64,000 nt of DNA, from assembly GCA_022393335.1 (NCBI GenBank), contig JAJEKB010020254.1, positions 45,559-109,558 of the forward strand. The letters are read 5' to 3'. The notes under the pieces were generated by a model. That model did no database searches. It was given only the letters and a program-made list of their open reading frames with translations, and was not told where the DNA came from. Positions 46,311 to 58,084 of this stretch are shown piece after piece. Within the stretch, counting starts at the first letter, position 1, and each line of letters begins with the position of its first letter. This DNA is from Macrotrachela quadricornifera. Its lineage: Eukaryota; Rotifera; Eurotatoria; Philodinida; Philodinidae. The position numbers and the translations under genes are program-made.

Positions 46311-49198
46311 AGAACTTAAACGAGATGCGTCCACTAACCTCAAAGCTAAACAAATATCGGCTGATATAGTGGCATTATATATGCAAACGACTAGACGTTG
46401 ATTTAAGAGCTTTATCGTAAGTACAATAAGTGAGAGTTGAGGCACTTTGAGAAAATGGCGAATAATTCGATTCTTGAAGTAAAATAATTCTTTATTAGAC
46501 ATTTGACGTAAAAAAAACCTAATCATTAAAAGACTTCTGAATCCTAATATGGTATTATTTGCTTATTGTTATTCCGAATTTCTGCTCACTTAATTCCGAA
46601 CATCATGCGTTTTTTCTTATATCGGGAAATCTCAATGTAAAGTTGGGGCGAAATGTTTTATTCCTGTTTTGTTGATTGAGAGGGGGAGTCATATGAAAAA
46701 CATAACTCTTTGTGTATGCTTATTCAGGGTACAAGGTCAGGCTAAAGTAGCTTAGCTAAAATTAATGGGAACGTTACGTTTTGTCTCAGTTTTTTATTAT
46801 GAACTCCAGTTAAACTTAAGTCCAGGCGACTCATGTCCATACTCTATCGATGCATCAGAAAAGTCAAAAAATGTTATCTGTAATGAGAAAATCGTGGGTG
46901 CTTGATATTCTTTGCACTTAAGATTAATAGTTTTGGTTTTAGAAGTCATAAAATGTGGGAGATTCGTTTAGATTGAGGTGCGTCACATTTGTTGACCATT
47001 TATCTATAAATGATTCTCGAAATAAATAGAATGAATTCAGTCGAGGGTTAATCGAGTCATCTTTGACGAGCGTACTTGTTTGTAAAACAAAGACTAAGAA
47101 AAAACGGTTTTTCATAAAGTTTGATCAAAGATTGTGTAAATCAAGAAATCGATCGATAGCACTAGTTTTTGTAAAAATTTGAAAGGAGTTTTTGATTATA
47201 CAATGTTCTTTTCTAAAGAAATAACGATTTATTTCCCTAACTGAAGAAGGGTTCACAAAGCATAAAATAAGTTTATAGTTTTACAGGTATGCTTGTTCCC
47301 AAAGTTTGTCGGTATGTTTGTGTATTTATCGCAATCGCAAAATGGTATTATCCAGATTGATATTTAAAACTTGTGATGTTGTATAAGAAAACTCTACGAA
47401 GGGTTATCGAAGGTATAAAATTTGAATCTCGAGTCAAATTTGAGGTTAATAATAAGTAAATAAGACAATTCATAGTTTGTTTTGCTATTTTTCTTAAAAA
47501 TTTTGATTCAAGATAACGGAAGATTGATAAATCAAGACTGAATTGGTTTTAACAAATAATTATCAATAAATAACATAAACTGTCTCCAGTAAAAAGTCAT
47601 CAAAGTTAATTTGCTATGGAGAACTCAAGTCTGATGTTAGTTTTTCAATATTGTTAGTTTTCAATTAATGATAAATGAATAAATCATAGTTTTTGATAAA
47701 ACTTGACTGACTGTTGCCAAGTACGGAAAATCTGAAGTCGCAGTGAATAAAAAGCTGTTTTAATCTATTTCTTAGCTTTTTTAATGAACCCCTTGTTATT
47801 TTAAGCCTGGATTACGAATAATCAAGGGTCGTGAATTGATGTTCGCCATTGATTTTAATAGAAACATTTTTCTTTGTACATTACTATACGTCAGAATTGT
47901 GAGTAAGATTTATACAGGAGTATGTAAAAAAACAAAGTCGCTCCTTGATATCGTGTTGTTGAGTCTTCATAGACATCAACCTAAAAATAACATTCAAAAT
48001 AGACAAAGATTTTTCCTAGACCACAATTTAATGTACTCTATTGGTAGCAGTTTTCAAATAATTTTTGTTTTTTAGTTCTTTAGTGAGTGTATTGACAGAT
48101 GTCCAGTCATTTTTTGTGAAGAATTCAAACAAGATGCATCTATTCCGTTCAATCCTAAAATAATATTAAAGGATGTGGCGATGTTAAATATGGAAACGAC
48201 TAGACGTTGACTTAGAACATTATTTCAAAGCATAGTCTTAAAATAAGTCTTAAATAATTTAAGTGGATTTTCCAAAAAACCTAATTAACCTTGTTTAACA
48301 AGGAATCCGACAAAATATCATGTTCCAAAAAGAAAAAAGAAATTGAAAACTGATGAAAACTACACAATGTTATCTGAGTGTTGGAAGTTTTCGAATGCGT
48401 ATCGATATTTTATGAGTTAGCTACTTTTGTGCGCATGAGAATTCTAATGTGACAAATGACAGCCAGAAAAACAAAGCTTACATGGAAACGGCTGTCGTGA
48501 GTGACCGACCGGAGAGAAGCCGACGAATGACTAGTCATTGATTTAAAAGGTTTATCATAAGCCCATTAAATGAGATTTGAAGTACTTTAATAGATTCTCA
48601 CATAACTCGATTCTTGAGAAAAAATAATTCTTTATTAGACATTATATGTAACAGAGCATATCCAATAAAGGAATTGTGAATACTAACATAGTATTATTTG
48701 CTTAGTGCAGCATAAGCAGCAGTAGGTATGAAGTTGTGTCGTCCTAAAACTTTAAAAAGCTGTCCAGAATTCTCTGGTTTGGAAAAAGATATTTTTTTAT
48801 GTGATTGTGGTTCGGAGTGATTGCCACATGATCGTGCTACGGAACTTGATGAACAAACTGAAACATTTGAACCACATCTAATTCTTTTTTCTTAAAGAAA
48901 CAGTCGTATAGCGATAAATATTGTGCTTAGAAAGACATGAATATTTGTCTCTCCGTTTTGTTCAAATAAGACAAAGAATTCGAATTTGAGATTTACTTGT
49001 CATTTATATGTGAATCTATATAGGGATATTTCTATAAAACGATCATCACTAGAGTGGATGTCTGTCTCGTAGCTTTCATGCAATCAAGGGGATTGAGATA
49101 TAAGATAATTCAAATGAAAATTATTGTGAATGATAATCACACTAAATTTTCTTTCATAAAAGGGTCAGCGAATCCGTAGCATAAGCGCTACTTGTGAA
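46310..49198 (+). repeat. Left arm of a long inverted repeat (about 2.9 kb)
   Basis: Matches the reverse complement of 58085-61545, with roughly 85-90 % identity by eye in sampled stretches. Anchors include TTTAATTxxxGATGC-type ends at 46318, CAATGTAAAGTTGGGGCGAA at about 46633, and GAAGAAGGGTTCACAAAGCA at about 47245. The inner end is GCGAATCCGTAGCATAAGCGCT at 49170-49195. The arm carries its own internal direct repeats: about 46315-46440 resembles 48118-48230 and in part 48485-48620, and about 45500-46260 resembles 47220-48060. No intact coding frame of a transposase was found. Confidence 0.8.
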
Positions 49199-49744
49199 AT
49201 AAAGTTCTTCAATATCTATTTAAACAATTCGGTGATCAAAAGTATCCTTTCTCGGTAATCATTAGCATCTTTTTTTTCCACTTTTGATATTTTAAATTTT
49301 GAGGTTATCAAAAGTATCTTTTTCCGATGATCAAAAAATTGTCGCCTTTTATTTACTTTTCTTTCGTTTATTGTTTCACGTATATGCCATATGAATGAAA
49401 ATTAACGACAAACATGACCGCCAAAATCAGCTACTTGGCAATAAATGATCAACGTCATAATATTATATATATGAGACTGATATTTATCATTTATTTCAAT
49501 AAGTTAAGTAAGTCTCTTAATGATAAATTAGCTAGAGTCAAATAGGATTCTTAAAATTTTTTTTTTAGTTTTTCTTCAACTGAGTAGTTTTTTTTATATT
49601 TAACTTGTTATTCATTATCAATCAAATGACTCGTTCTGTTCCAAATGTAACAGTCATTTAACTGATAATCAATAACAAATTGAATATGAAAGAAAACTAA
49701 TCAAGCGAATGAAAAACACCCAAAATTTAAGCATTTACGTATCT
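49199..49744. other. Spacer with an imperfect inverted repeat
   Basis: 49597-49688 forms an imperfect stem: TTAACTTGTTATTCATTATC against a right arm with GATAATCAATAACAAATTGA, loop TCGTTCTGTTCCAAATGTAA. No exon. Confidence 0.5.
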
Positions 49745-51637
49745 TTTTCGGAAATAAATATACTACTGTTACATTGGAACAGAAAGAGTAGTATATCTAT
49801 TTTCTTCTAAAACTTTTCCCCAGGGGTGTGAGGGTGAGTACTGTACGATTATTTCTATTAATTTTCTTTTAGTGTCGGATTATTGCATGTATTCCGCATT
49901 AATTTGATCCAGGCAGATCCTCATGTGTGGGACCCAGACATCAAAAAGACCTCTATGACGTACATTGTCTTGTTGTTGTCGATCTTTGCGCCACCCACAA
50001 CCATGATCTCCGTGGTCGCACGCGCGAATATAAATATACATCAATTTATTTCTATCCATTTATTCCTTTTCAGCTAAAATCACACAACAATCTAAAAATT
50101 TAATCACTAGCTGAAAATAAAGAAAGTTTATCAGTTCATCCCAATGAATTCATGGTATTTCAATGTTAAATCGTTGTACTCGATTGTTATTCATATCAAC
50201 AACATAGAGATTACCTTGTCGATCAAACGACAATCCCGTGGGAAAATTGAGTTGATTTACTTGTGCTCCTGCACCATTTTCACCAACAATAACATTTCCT
50301 TGTTGTGCTCCTTTAGGCCAACGTACAATTCGATGATTATTACTATCAGCTACATAAACAGTACCCAATTGATCAACTACAACTCCATTAGGATAATACA
50401 ATTGTGTCAAACTATTTCCTTCTCCTTGTCCACCAGCAACAACAATACCTTCTTTTGAACGTTCCATCCATTTCATCACACGGTTATTGATATAATCAGA
50501 CACAAATACTGAATATTCTCGATCGACGAATATGTGAGTGGGGTAATAGATCTGATCAAGACGATTTCCACTTCCATTTCCACCTGCTACTACTATTCCT
50601 TGGGATTCACCCATTTGATATCTTCTTATTTCATGTTTTCCCTGATCAGTGACATAGAGAAATCCATTGTCATCCATTGCCAAACCCCAACAAGTGATAT
50701 TCGAAACAAGTATTTCTCCACTTGTTCCATTTTGACGAGGCCATCTAACTACTCTTCTATTATCCCGATCACAAATAATAAGACTATCTCTCTCTTTATC
50801 CACAATCACATCTGTTGGTCCATTCAATTGATGAGCACCATTTCCTTGTCCATGTCCACCTGCCACTATTTGTCCATTAGTTTCACCCGATTTCCATGCC
50901 ACAATACGGTGATTTCCACAATCAGCAACATAAATTGTTTGTTCATCATCGACATATAAACCCCAGGGTTTAGAGAGTGTTGGGTTTTGTCCTCCTACTG
51001 TCTGACCATTGTTGTTCCATTTCGCATTTGGAGGAATATCTATCAAACTGGCACGAAGTGGTACTAAAAGAAAAAGAAAACATGATCATCGTCAAAAACA
51101 ATCTTTCATTTTCTTTGAATTGTGAGAAAAGAAAAACTTCTATAATTCTGTTTCTCACTCCGTTTGATGTGAAAGAGAAGAGTAGAGAAAATTCTCAGTT
51201 GCTGTAAAGAAAAGTCCTATTAAAATATGTTTTACTAATGTCTATATCAATGATTTCTCAAATATAAAAGAAATATAAATTGGAGAGAAATTTTTCTTGA
51301 TAGAAGTAGTCTAAAATCTTCGAAAGACATATATATAGAACATTGTTAAATATCATATATTAAAATAGTGATAGAAAAAATAGAGAGATGTATTAGTAAT
51401 GAATATTTCTTGTTCTGTAGTGGTATTTTTTTCTTTTCATATTTGTTTTCTTGAAATCAAGATAAAAAATATTTGTATTTCACTCACAAAATAGTATATT
51501 TCTTTAAGTTCTATTTTATATAATTTTCAACAGTGTTCTATAGAACGAGTACGCAAGCCCACTCTAAAAAAGTTTTCTCTCTTACTTTCATTCTCATTAC
51601 CACCACTATTCATTTTGTCTGTTTCAAGTAGTTGTGA
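49745..51637 (-). repeat. Copy 2 of the inverted NHL-gene duplication
   Basis: Reverse-complement match to 3447-5251, including flanking noncoding DNA. It is longer than copy 1 at several small indels. Confidence 0.8.
50150..51063 (-). CDS. NHL-repeat protein, 3' terminal exon (copy 2)
   Basis: Same plan as the exon at 3948-4861: an acceptor at 51064 (TTTTAG, minus strand), first residues PLRASLIDIPPNAKW, about six NHL repeats, and end VVDMNNNRVQRFNIEIP. The two proteins differ at scattered positions (for example NAKWNNNGQTVGG here against NATWNKNGQRIGG) with no indel in the propeller, which suggests both stayed under constraint after duplication. The upstream exon and true start were not found. 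Embedded between the two long inverted-repeat arms. Confidence 0.85.
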
Positions 51638-52690
51638 AGAATGTGCAATATGATAACATTTGAACTCTTTGCTCACCAATCATATTAGTTTTTCGTATCA
51701 GACTTCTCAAAATACTTCTTGACGGACGTTTTCATAGTCGAGACTTCCTCTTAGAGCCTCCGAGGACTCCTTAGGGAATCACCAAGCTAATTCTCTGAGA
51801 GTGCCTCCTTGGAGACTTTCTCGAGAGTTTTTCTTTTTGTAATTTGATTCTATAAAGTGCATAAATGTTTTAAATATATACGAATATACAGCTATTTAGA
51901 TATATTTACACAGCTGATTCTAGAAATATCTGGTCGGTATAAAGAACAAGAAAAGTCAAAGAAAGAGTAGAAGTTTTGTTTTATTTTAAAATTGTTCAAT
52001 ATATTTTGCTATACCGTATTGGCACTTATTTCTGAATAGATAGTAGTTAAATTGTTAAATAGAGATAGAAACGTGATTCAGCAGTTACGCAAAGCTTACT
52101 AGAAATTTTGACAAACAGATCAGTTTTACTGAAATATGTCATGTATTAGTTGATAAAGACTTGTTCTTCACTATTTAATCCATTCCCGAAAAATCCTTGG
52201 GGCTTCTCCGGAAACTTCCTCTGAAATTCCTGGGAATTTAACAAGAAAGAATGGACTAGTAGACTTACTATCTACATTATTTAAACTAATTTTGCTAGGA
52301 CTGATCAAAAGTTCGTAGATTAATATATAAATTTTTATAAAATACTTAATACCAAAATATTTATTGCATGAATATATACGTGGTAAAAAATTTCGCCCAT
52401 AATTCTAAGTCTTTTAGATAAAGTCTGTAATATAGTGAATATTTTTCGTCCAGAGTTCGAGTGTATTTCTAAGTTTCGCACTTTTTCTTTTCTCTCTCAT
52501 ATAACATTTTTGATATCATACGTACTTAAATATTAAATGTAATCGCATATATAGAGTGCGAAATTATTCGATTCACTTTAATTTTTCCTGTGAATCAATC
52601 ACCATTTTTGAAAGGAACTTTACACCAAATATCAAACTCATCTTAAACCAGTGTCAAAATCTTATTTGAAATTTTTAAGAACATTATACA
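51638..52690. other. Intergenic; nothing recognised
   Basis: AT-rich DNA. A Ser/Glu-like purine-pyrimidine patch near 51740-51830 (repeated CTCC/GAG strings) has no open frame of note. Confidence 0.45.
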
Positions 52691-52692
52691 AA

Positions 52693-52860
52693 ATGATTGA
52701 TGAATTTAATCGATATTCTATCAAAACTCGGACTATTCACGAAACAGATGTAAAAACAATTTATGATGAGGTTACAGCACCATTGAGACCTGATGCTCCA
52801 GTATATCCAACTGTTACACAATGAGTAAAACATTTTTGCGAAGGAAGTAACTCAGATCGA
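52693..52860 (+). pseudogene. Mariner transposase N-terminal relic
   Basis: A short frame gives NRYSIKTRTIHETDVKTIYD, then APLRPDAPVYPTVTQ-stop-VKHFCEGS. This matches the N-terminal HTH of the mariner relative at 24.2 kb (TDAKTIHEKLAIPLRPNAL). Only this fragment survives. Confidence 0.75.
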
Positions 52861-53617
52861 ACTCATTCCATCGAATTCTGTCGAATCCGATGAAACTAAT
52901 GACATTACAACGTCTGATCTGGCTAGTTCTAATTTGTAATATATATGTGAAAATTGAGTTTAAAAGAAGTTTTATTACTTTTATATATTATTCATTTAGG
53001 TTCTCTATTCATTGTTCCGGTCGAAACAGTGAGTTAGAGAAAATGAATTTTTTTTCTTCATTTAGATTGATGAGCATTGAAATTAACAGGAAATATTTTG
53101 TTTAATTCTATAGTATTTTTTCTCTATTTTAGATCGAATATCATACTAAAAACCAATAGTGAGTATATTATTTAACAAAATAAACTTTTTCGTTTTTTTA
53201 AGTTGCATTTTATGTTAAGATTGACAAAATTCTAAAAAGTTTTTAAAAATTTAAAGAAGAGAAAATACAATGAAGCAAATAATGTTTGCGAAAAAAAGAG
53301 CTTTTATGATATATTCAGACTATTTCAACTACTTCTTTTATTAGTATAATTTGTTTGAACTTCGTGAAAAACATCATCACGATTGAGATAAACTTATATA
53401 AGTTGACTGAATCCCTCCCAATAATAGAAACTCCTCCCATATTAAAAGTCTCTCCCCTATTAGAAACCCACGCCGAAGACGTCGACCTGTCAGACATAGT
53501 AGAAGCCTCCTCATTTTAAAAACCTTTTGAGAGTTTTCTGGAAATTTTTATTACTATTTTCATAATAAAACTTCAAAAGCTGCAGAATTTTAAGGTAAAA
53601 ATGCACTAAATTCCGAG
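52861..53617. other. Intergenic; nothing recognised
   Basis: AT-rich DNA. No supported exon or clear repeat. Confidence 0.45.
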
Positions 53618-53812
53618 TGTTAGCTACAACTCGTGACGCAACCACAGAGGATCGGTACATCAGGACGTTATATTGGAATGTTGTCTCGTCTCAAGGTAAC
53701 GTCCAATGTAAGGCTCCGTAGCGAGGTAAGGATGTATCAATTGTAACTAACAATAGTAAGTTTCTATGGTATTGACTCTCTGTGGTTGCGCCGGGACTTG
53801 TGGCTACTAGTG
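53618..53812. mobile_element. 195-bp MITE
   Basis: The left end GTGTTAGCTACAACTCGTGA (continuing CGCAACCACAGAG) and right end CTCTCTGTGGTTGCGCCGGG (continuing ACTTGTGGCTACTAGTG) are inverted copies over about 35 bp with several mismatches. The interior is noncoding and less AT-rich than its surroundings. Confidence 0.6.
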
Positions 53813-54326
53813 AAAAAAACCTCTGAAGAAGTAGGCATGCATCAAATTCTAATTTCCCAGGTTTGGCCGTTAACATAGTTAAGTTTTCGACGTTTTTTTC
53901 GGACAGAGAAGCAAAGGTCTGTTTAAGTAAAATATAATTCCATAGAGTTAGAAACGCGACAAATCTAAAACAAAATATGTTAGTGAGCGTCAGTCAATCG
54001 CAAATATAACAAAAGATTTCGACGGAGGAGAAGCTACGAAAGAAATAAACTTATCAATTCACTACTACTATTGATGAACTGATGACTGGATTTATGGTAT
54101 ATCAGAAATCAATTTACTGTCTCTATAAAAATTTCCAGTATTTATTCCTTGAGTACGAGTATGTACTTGTACTTGTCAAGCTCTGTTTTGAGATAGTGAA
54201 TATCCAAGTTGCTCAATTTTCTGATCTTCCGAATGGCGTATGATCGTTGTTTGAGTATCCAATATCTCAAAAGGACATTTTTTGGGCTGAAATTTTTAGA
54301 AAATTCCAATATAAACAAAACATTTT

Positions 54327-56640
54327 TCACAAGAAACATCGGAACCATCTAGTCGGACCATGGTCCTGGTGCTGTACATCTCTACCTGCAAAAGTCGTAA
54401 CCGAGACAAAGAAAAAGTTTCGTGATAGTCTTACCTTTATTAACAGAGGCAAATTTCTCGGCATAGAGTGGCCACCAGTGCCATGGCGGGTCGAAACTTT
54501 GTTCCAGAAGTTTAAGAAGTTGATGTTTATTAGTTGGATCAAAGTGTATTTTCCGAATTATTAATGCTTGAGAGAAGTATTCTAATGCTTCATTGATTCT
54601 TTCTTGCTGAAGAAAGACTTGTGCAATATTGATTAAACTTTGAGCAATATCATTGTGCTCGGATGGAAGTAATCTTCTTCTCATGTCCAATGATGATTGA
54701 TGATTGTAAAGAGCTTCAGGTAATTTATGCATCTGCCAATGGACGAGACCCATATTATTCAAACTTGCTGCTATATCAAGATGAACACGTGATAATTGAC
54801 TTTCACGAATTCTCAACGATTTTGTATAATACTGTAATGATTCATAAGGTTCTTTCATTTTATAATAAACATTACCAATATTATTCAGTGTTGTAGCTAT
54901 TTCTAAATGATCACTGGCATAAAATTTTTTTCTAATTTCTAACGCTTGAAAGTAGAAATTTAATGCTTTGGGATACTCTTCTTTACGAAGAGAAATATTA
55001 GCCAAGCTGATCAATGGTCTTGCTGAATCTTTAACACGAGGTGGTTCAGCTCGAATCATCATTTCATATGCACGTTCAAAATTTTTCTGTGCTTCATCGA
55101 GTTCACCTTTACACAAATATGCAGATCCGATTTCATTATAAATTCGTGCAGTATCGTGTTCTTCATTTGGATTCTTTAATAAATTATTGAAATATTTTAA
55201 TGATTCATCATATTTACCCATTTCTATAAGTAATTTACCAAACATAATTACTTCACTCGTTTCTTCATTAGTTTTTCTGTTTGACTCAATATATTCTTTG
55301 GCTAATTTTAATCCTTCATCAGTTGCTTGCAATTTTACCACATACAAATCTAATTCTGCATCTTTGTTAACAAGTAAAATTTTAAATGTACTGCCAAGAT
55401 CAAACAAAACTTCTTGTTCCATAGCAAATTGACTGTCATTTGTAATATCAGCAAAAATAACTGATTTCGTTTCATGTACATTACATTCTATTTCATAAAG
55501 AATAGAAATTATATTTGTTCGTTTTGTGGATTGCATAGCAAATTTAATCGCAACATTTTTCGAAAGACTTGTAGAGAGAAATCCATTTGTTGATATTAAA
55601 TTACCTTGATTTTGTTTCAAACGCTCTAATTCTTCTAGTTCTAATTTTAAACCACGATAGAGCATTACAATATTTTTTTTATTTCGATTTTCTTTATTAT
55701 ATCTCGTAGCTAAATTTAATGATAAATCAGCAATGAAAAATCGAAATATATGTAGTTGTTCGATATCTTCAGTACGTAAGGCTTTGTTAACAAGTTTGTA
55801 CAAAAATGTTTCTCTCGTATACCAATAAATACTTTTATCTGATTGATAAGAATGATCAAATTCATTAATATGACCTTGTTCTTTCTCATTTCCACGATAA
55901 TAATGACGACAAAACTGAATTAATTGTTGTTTAGCGTTATCATCTCGTGGCATACGTAGAATAACATCTTTAAATAATTGAAACCATAAAAACTCTGCCG
56001 ATTCTTTCGATAAATCACGTGTCGATTTTTCTTGATGTTTATCATAGAAACTAAATGTATCTAATTGTCTTTGTAATAATTTTGCATTTTCTCTGATCGA
56101 ATCTTTCAAATCTGAACGTTCACAATATATACCAACTATGGATTTGTATTCTTGTAATAAATTTTGATATTTTTCGACTTTTAAACAGAAAACAAAGATT
56201 GAATCAACTTGTTTCAACTTATTAATTGCTGGCAGAATGGTAGATGCAGATTTTCCAGATATAATGAGAAATATTTTTTCGTTGGTAATCGATTTTATAT
56301 AATTAATACATTCCTGTTGATCTGAATAAAACATGACATAATTATTAATTTCACGTAATTCTCTTGCTGTCTGTTGTGTATCTTCAGTTTTACCAAAACG
56401 TGGATCACACCAAATCAACGTGATGCCTTCAAAATTTTGTGTTTGTGGTGCTTCTGGATATGATATGTTTAATGTGGTCGGAGTAGCATTGGATGGAAGT
56501 GATGTAGCAACTAACTCAGAATGAGTAGAATCATTAATGGACGAATCAAAATCAGATTCTTGTTGCTTTTGAATAAACATTGATTTTACTGTCGCACCCA
56601 CATATGTCATCATTTCTTTGAATGATTTGTTACCATCCAT
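54327..56640 (-). CDS. R-S-E ADP-ribosyltransferase fused to TPRs (intact copy)
   Basis: The main exon runs 56640 to 54435 and is open throughout (752 residues if read straight on to a stop at 54382). A 49-nt GT-AG intron at 54386-54434 would instead join SVNKG to RDVQHQDHGPTRWF and end at 54327; I favour the spliced form. N-terminal residues about 75-200 form a nucleotide-binding-like or unknown globular region (LIWCDPRF, IFLIISGKSA). The ART domain lies at about 310-470, with the catalytic Arg in VMLYRGLKLE, the FLSTSLSKN Ser-Thr-Ser motif, and MEQEVLFD as the ExE motif. All three are intact, so mono-ADP-ribosylation activity is predicted. At least five TPR/kinesin-light-chain-like repeats follow (for example IATTLNNIGNVYYKMKEPYE and IAASLNNMGLVHWQMHKLPE). 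Such ART-TPR fusions are greatly expanded in bdelloids. Target and location are unknown; there is no signal peptide, so cytoplasmic is likely. Confidence 0.9.
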
Positions 56641-57340
56641 TTGATTATCTACAAAAGGTAGAACAACATGAATATCCGATGCTAGAACAAGGCTTCTGTT
56701 AGCCTTTAGGTGGCGTGTGTGTGTTCTATATACAATCCTTTTACTTATTTTTTAAATGTACTAGAAACATATGTATATATAGAAAGAATGAAAATAAAGA
56801 AAAAGAGAACGAATAACAAGAACATATATGATGAGACAGAAATAGAAACAATATAAAAATAGAAGAATGTGTACGAAAGCGACATCACTTTGTAACATAC
56901 TCCCATTTGTTAAAAAGGCATGTCCTATCAGACAGTTTACTATGTAGAGAAGAATGAAAGACGAAAGAAAAGGATAAGTAATGATTTTATAAACACAAGA
57001 ATAAATAAACAAGAACAAGAAATAATCGACTAGAGAAAAAGTTTATGTAGACTAATATGTAATGTCAAATAAAGTGAGAGAGAAAAAAAGAGAAAAACAT
57101 TTGGTTTTTTTTCAGTTTAGCAATAACAATATACTGGAATCAGAAAAACAAAATAGGAGCAAAAAAAGACAACATTACATATGACTAGAAATAGACTAGT
57201 TTTGTATCAGAACAAGAAATAAAGGAGAATAATATGAGTTGATTCTGATCAGCTCATTTACATCTATTATCGATGCTAATGATAAAATTTAGAAACGAAA
57301 TAAAAATTTTTTTTTTGCTGTTTTTTGTATTGCACTAACA
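56641..57340. other. Upstream region of the ART-TPR gene; no exon seen
   Basis: AT-rich 5' flank. An upstream noncoding or short coding exon is possible but not supported. Confidence 0.45.
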
Positions 57341-58070
57341 TTAATGAGTCATATGACAATGTTTACGGTGACTATGACGATGATTATGAGATGATAGTGG
57401 ATGACGAGTTCGATTATTTTTCGTTTTAAATAAATTTTGGTTCGTTCTTCACAGGTATTAAACAAAGCTGGATCTCGAATATCAACATATAAAGTTATTT
57501 CACCACTTTCTTTTGATTTTACAGGATTAGCTACTCAAAAATCAATATTGTTTTTCTTCAAAATTGTTTTGATATGTCTCGTATTAAGTCGAGAATTGAT
57601 GTTGTGGAAGACTAGTTTGCGTTTTATAGTATCGGTCTCGTTGTTTTAATGTACATGTGCGATTGTGGATTGTTTTTCTTTTCTTCTGCTGTTATTTCTA
57701 GTCGATATTGAGTTGAATTATTTGTTAACTGACGGGTATTTGTTGATGTTGACGACTCATTTGATAAATTAATTATGATTGGATGATCAGCATTGGTTGA
57801 CTGTAAATTTCAATCATGTGTATCTGAATGAGTAGATGATGGAAGTATTTGTTGTTGTGTTGATGAAAATTTAATATTTTCTTCAAGAATTTCGATAGGT
57901 GGAGCTGTTGTTTGAATGAGAAATTTTCGATCATTAGAAATTTTTCTTTCTTTTTTATCATCTTCTTCATCAGATATTATTTCATAATTATTTGATTTTG
58001 ATTGCTGTTGCTCATCTAAAAAATTTTATTCTTCATTTCCTAAAAAATCAAATAGAGAAGATGGTTGAAT
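57341..58070 (-). pseudogene. Last-exon remnant of an unidentified gene, with stops and frameshifts
   Basis: On the minus strand an acceptor (TGTATTACAG at 58071) opens IQPSSLFDFLGNEE followed by a TAA. The frame continues NFLDEQQQSKSNNYEIISDE, later THSD-THD, a TGA, then NADHPIIINLSNESSTSTNT. It then changes frame to RKLVFHNINSRLNTRHIKTI, meets a TGA inside IDF-VANPV, continues GEITLYVDIRDPALFNTCEE, changes frame again, and ends in a His/Arg-rich tail RHPLSSHNHRHSHRKHCHMT-H-stop at 57341. Codon-like composition over three frames shows it was coding. I do not recognise the protein. The inner end of the right inverted-repeat arm starts only about 15 bp upstream of the acceptor, so the element may have cut off the rest. 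Confidence 0.7.
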
Positions 58071-58084
58071 CTGTAATACAAGAT

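Noticed and set aside
47836..48075. 79-codon frame inside the left inverted-repeat arm
   Set aside because: The frame is not kept in the right arm or in the internal direct repeat.
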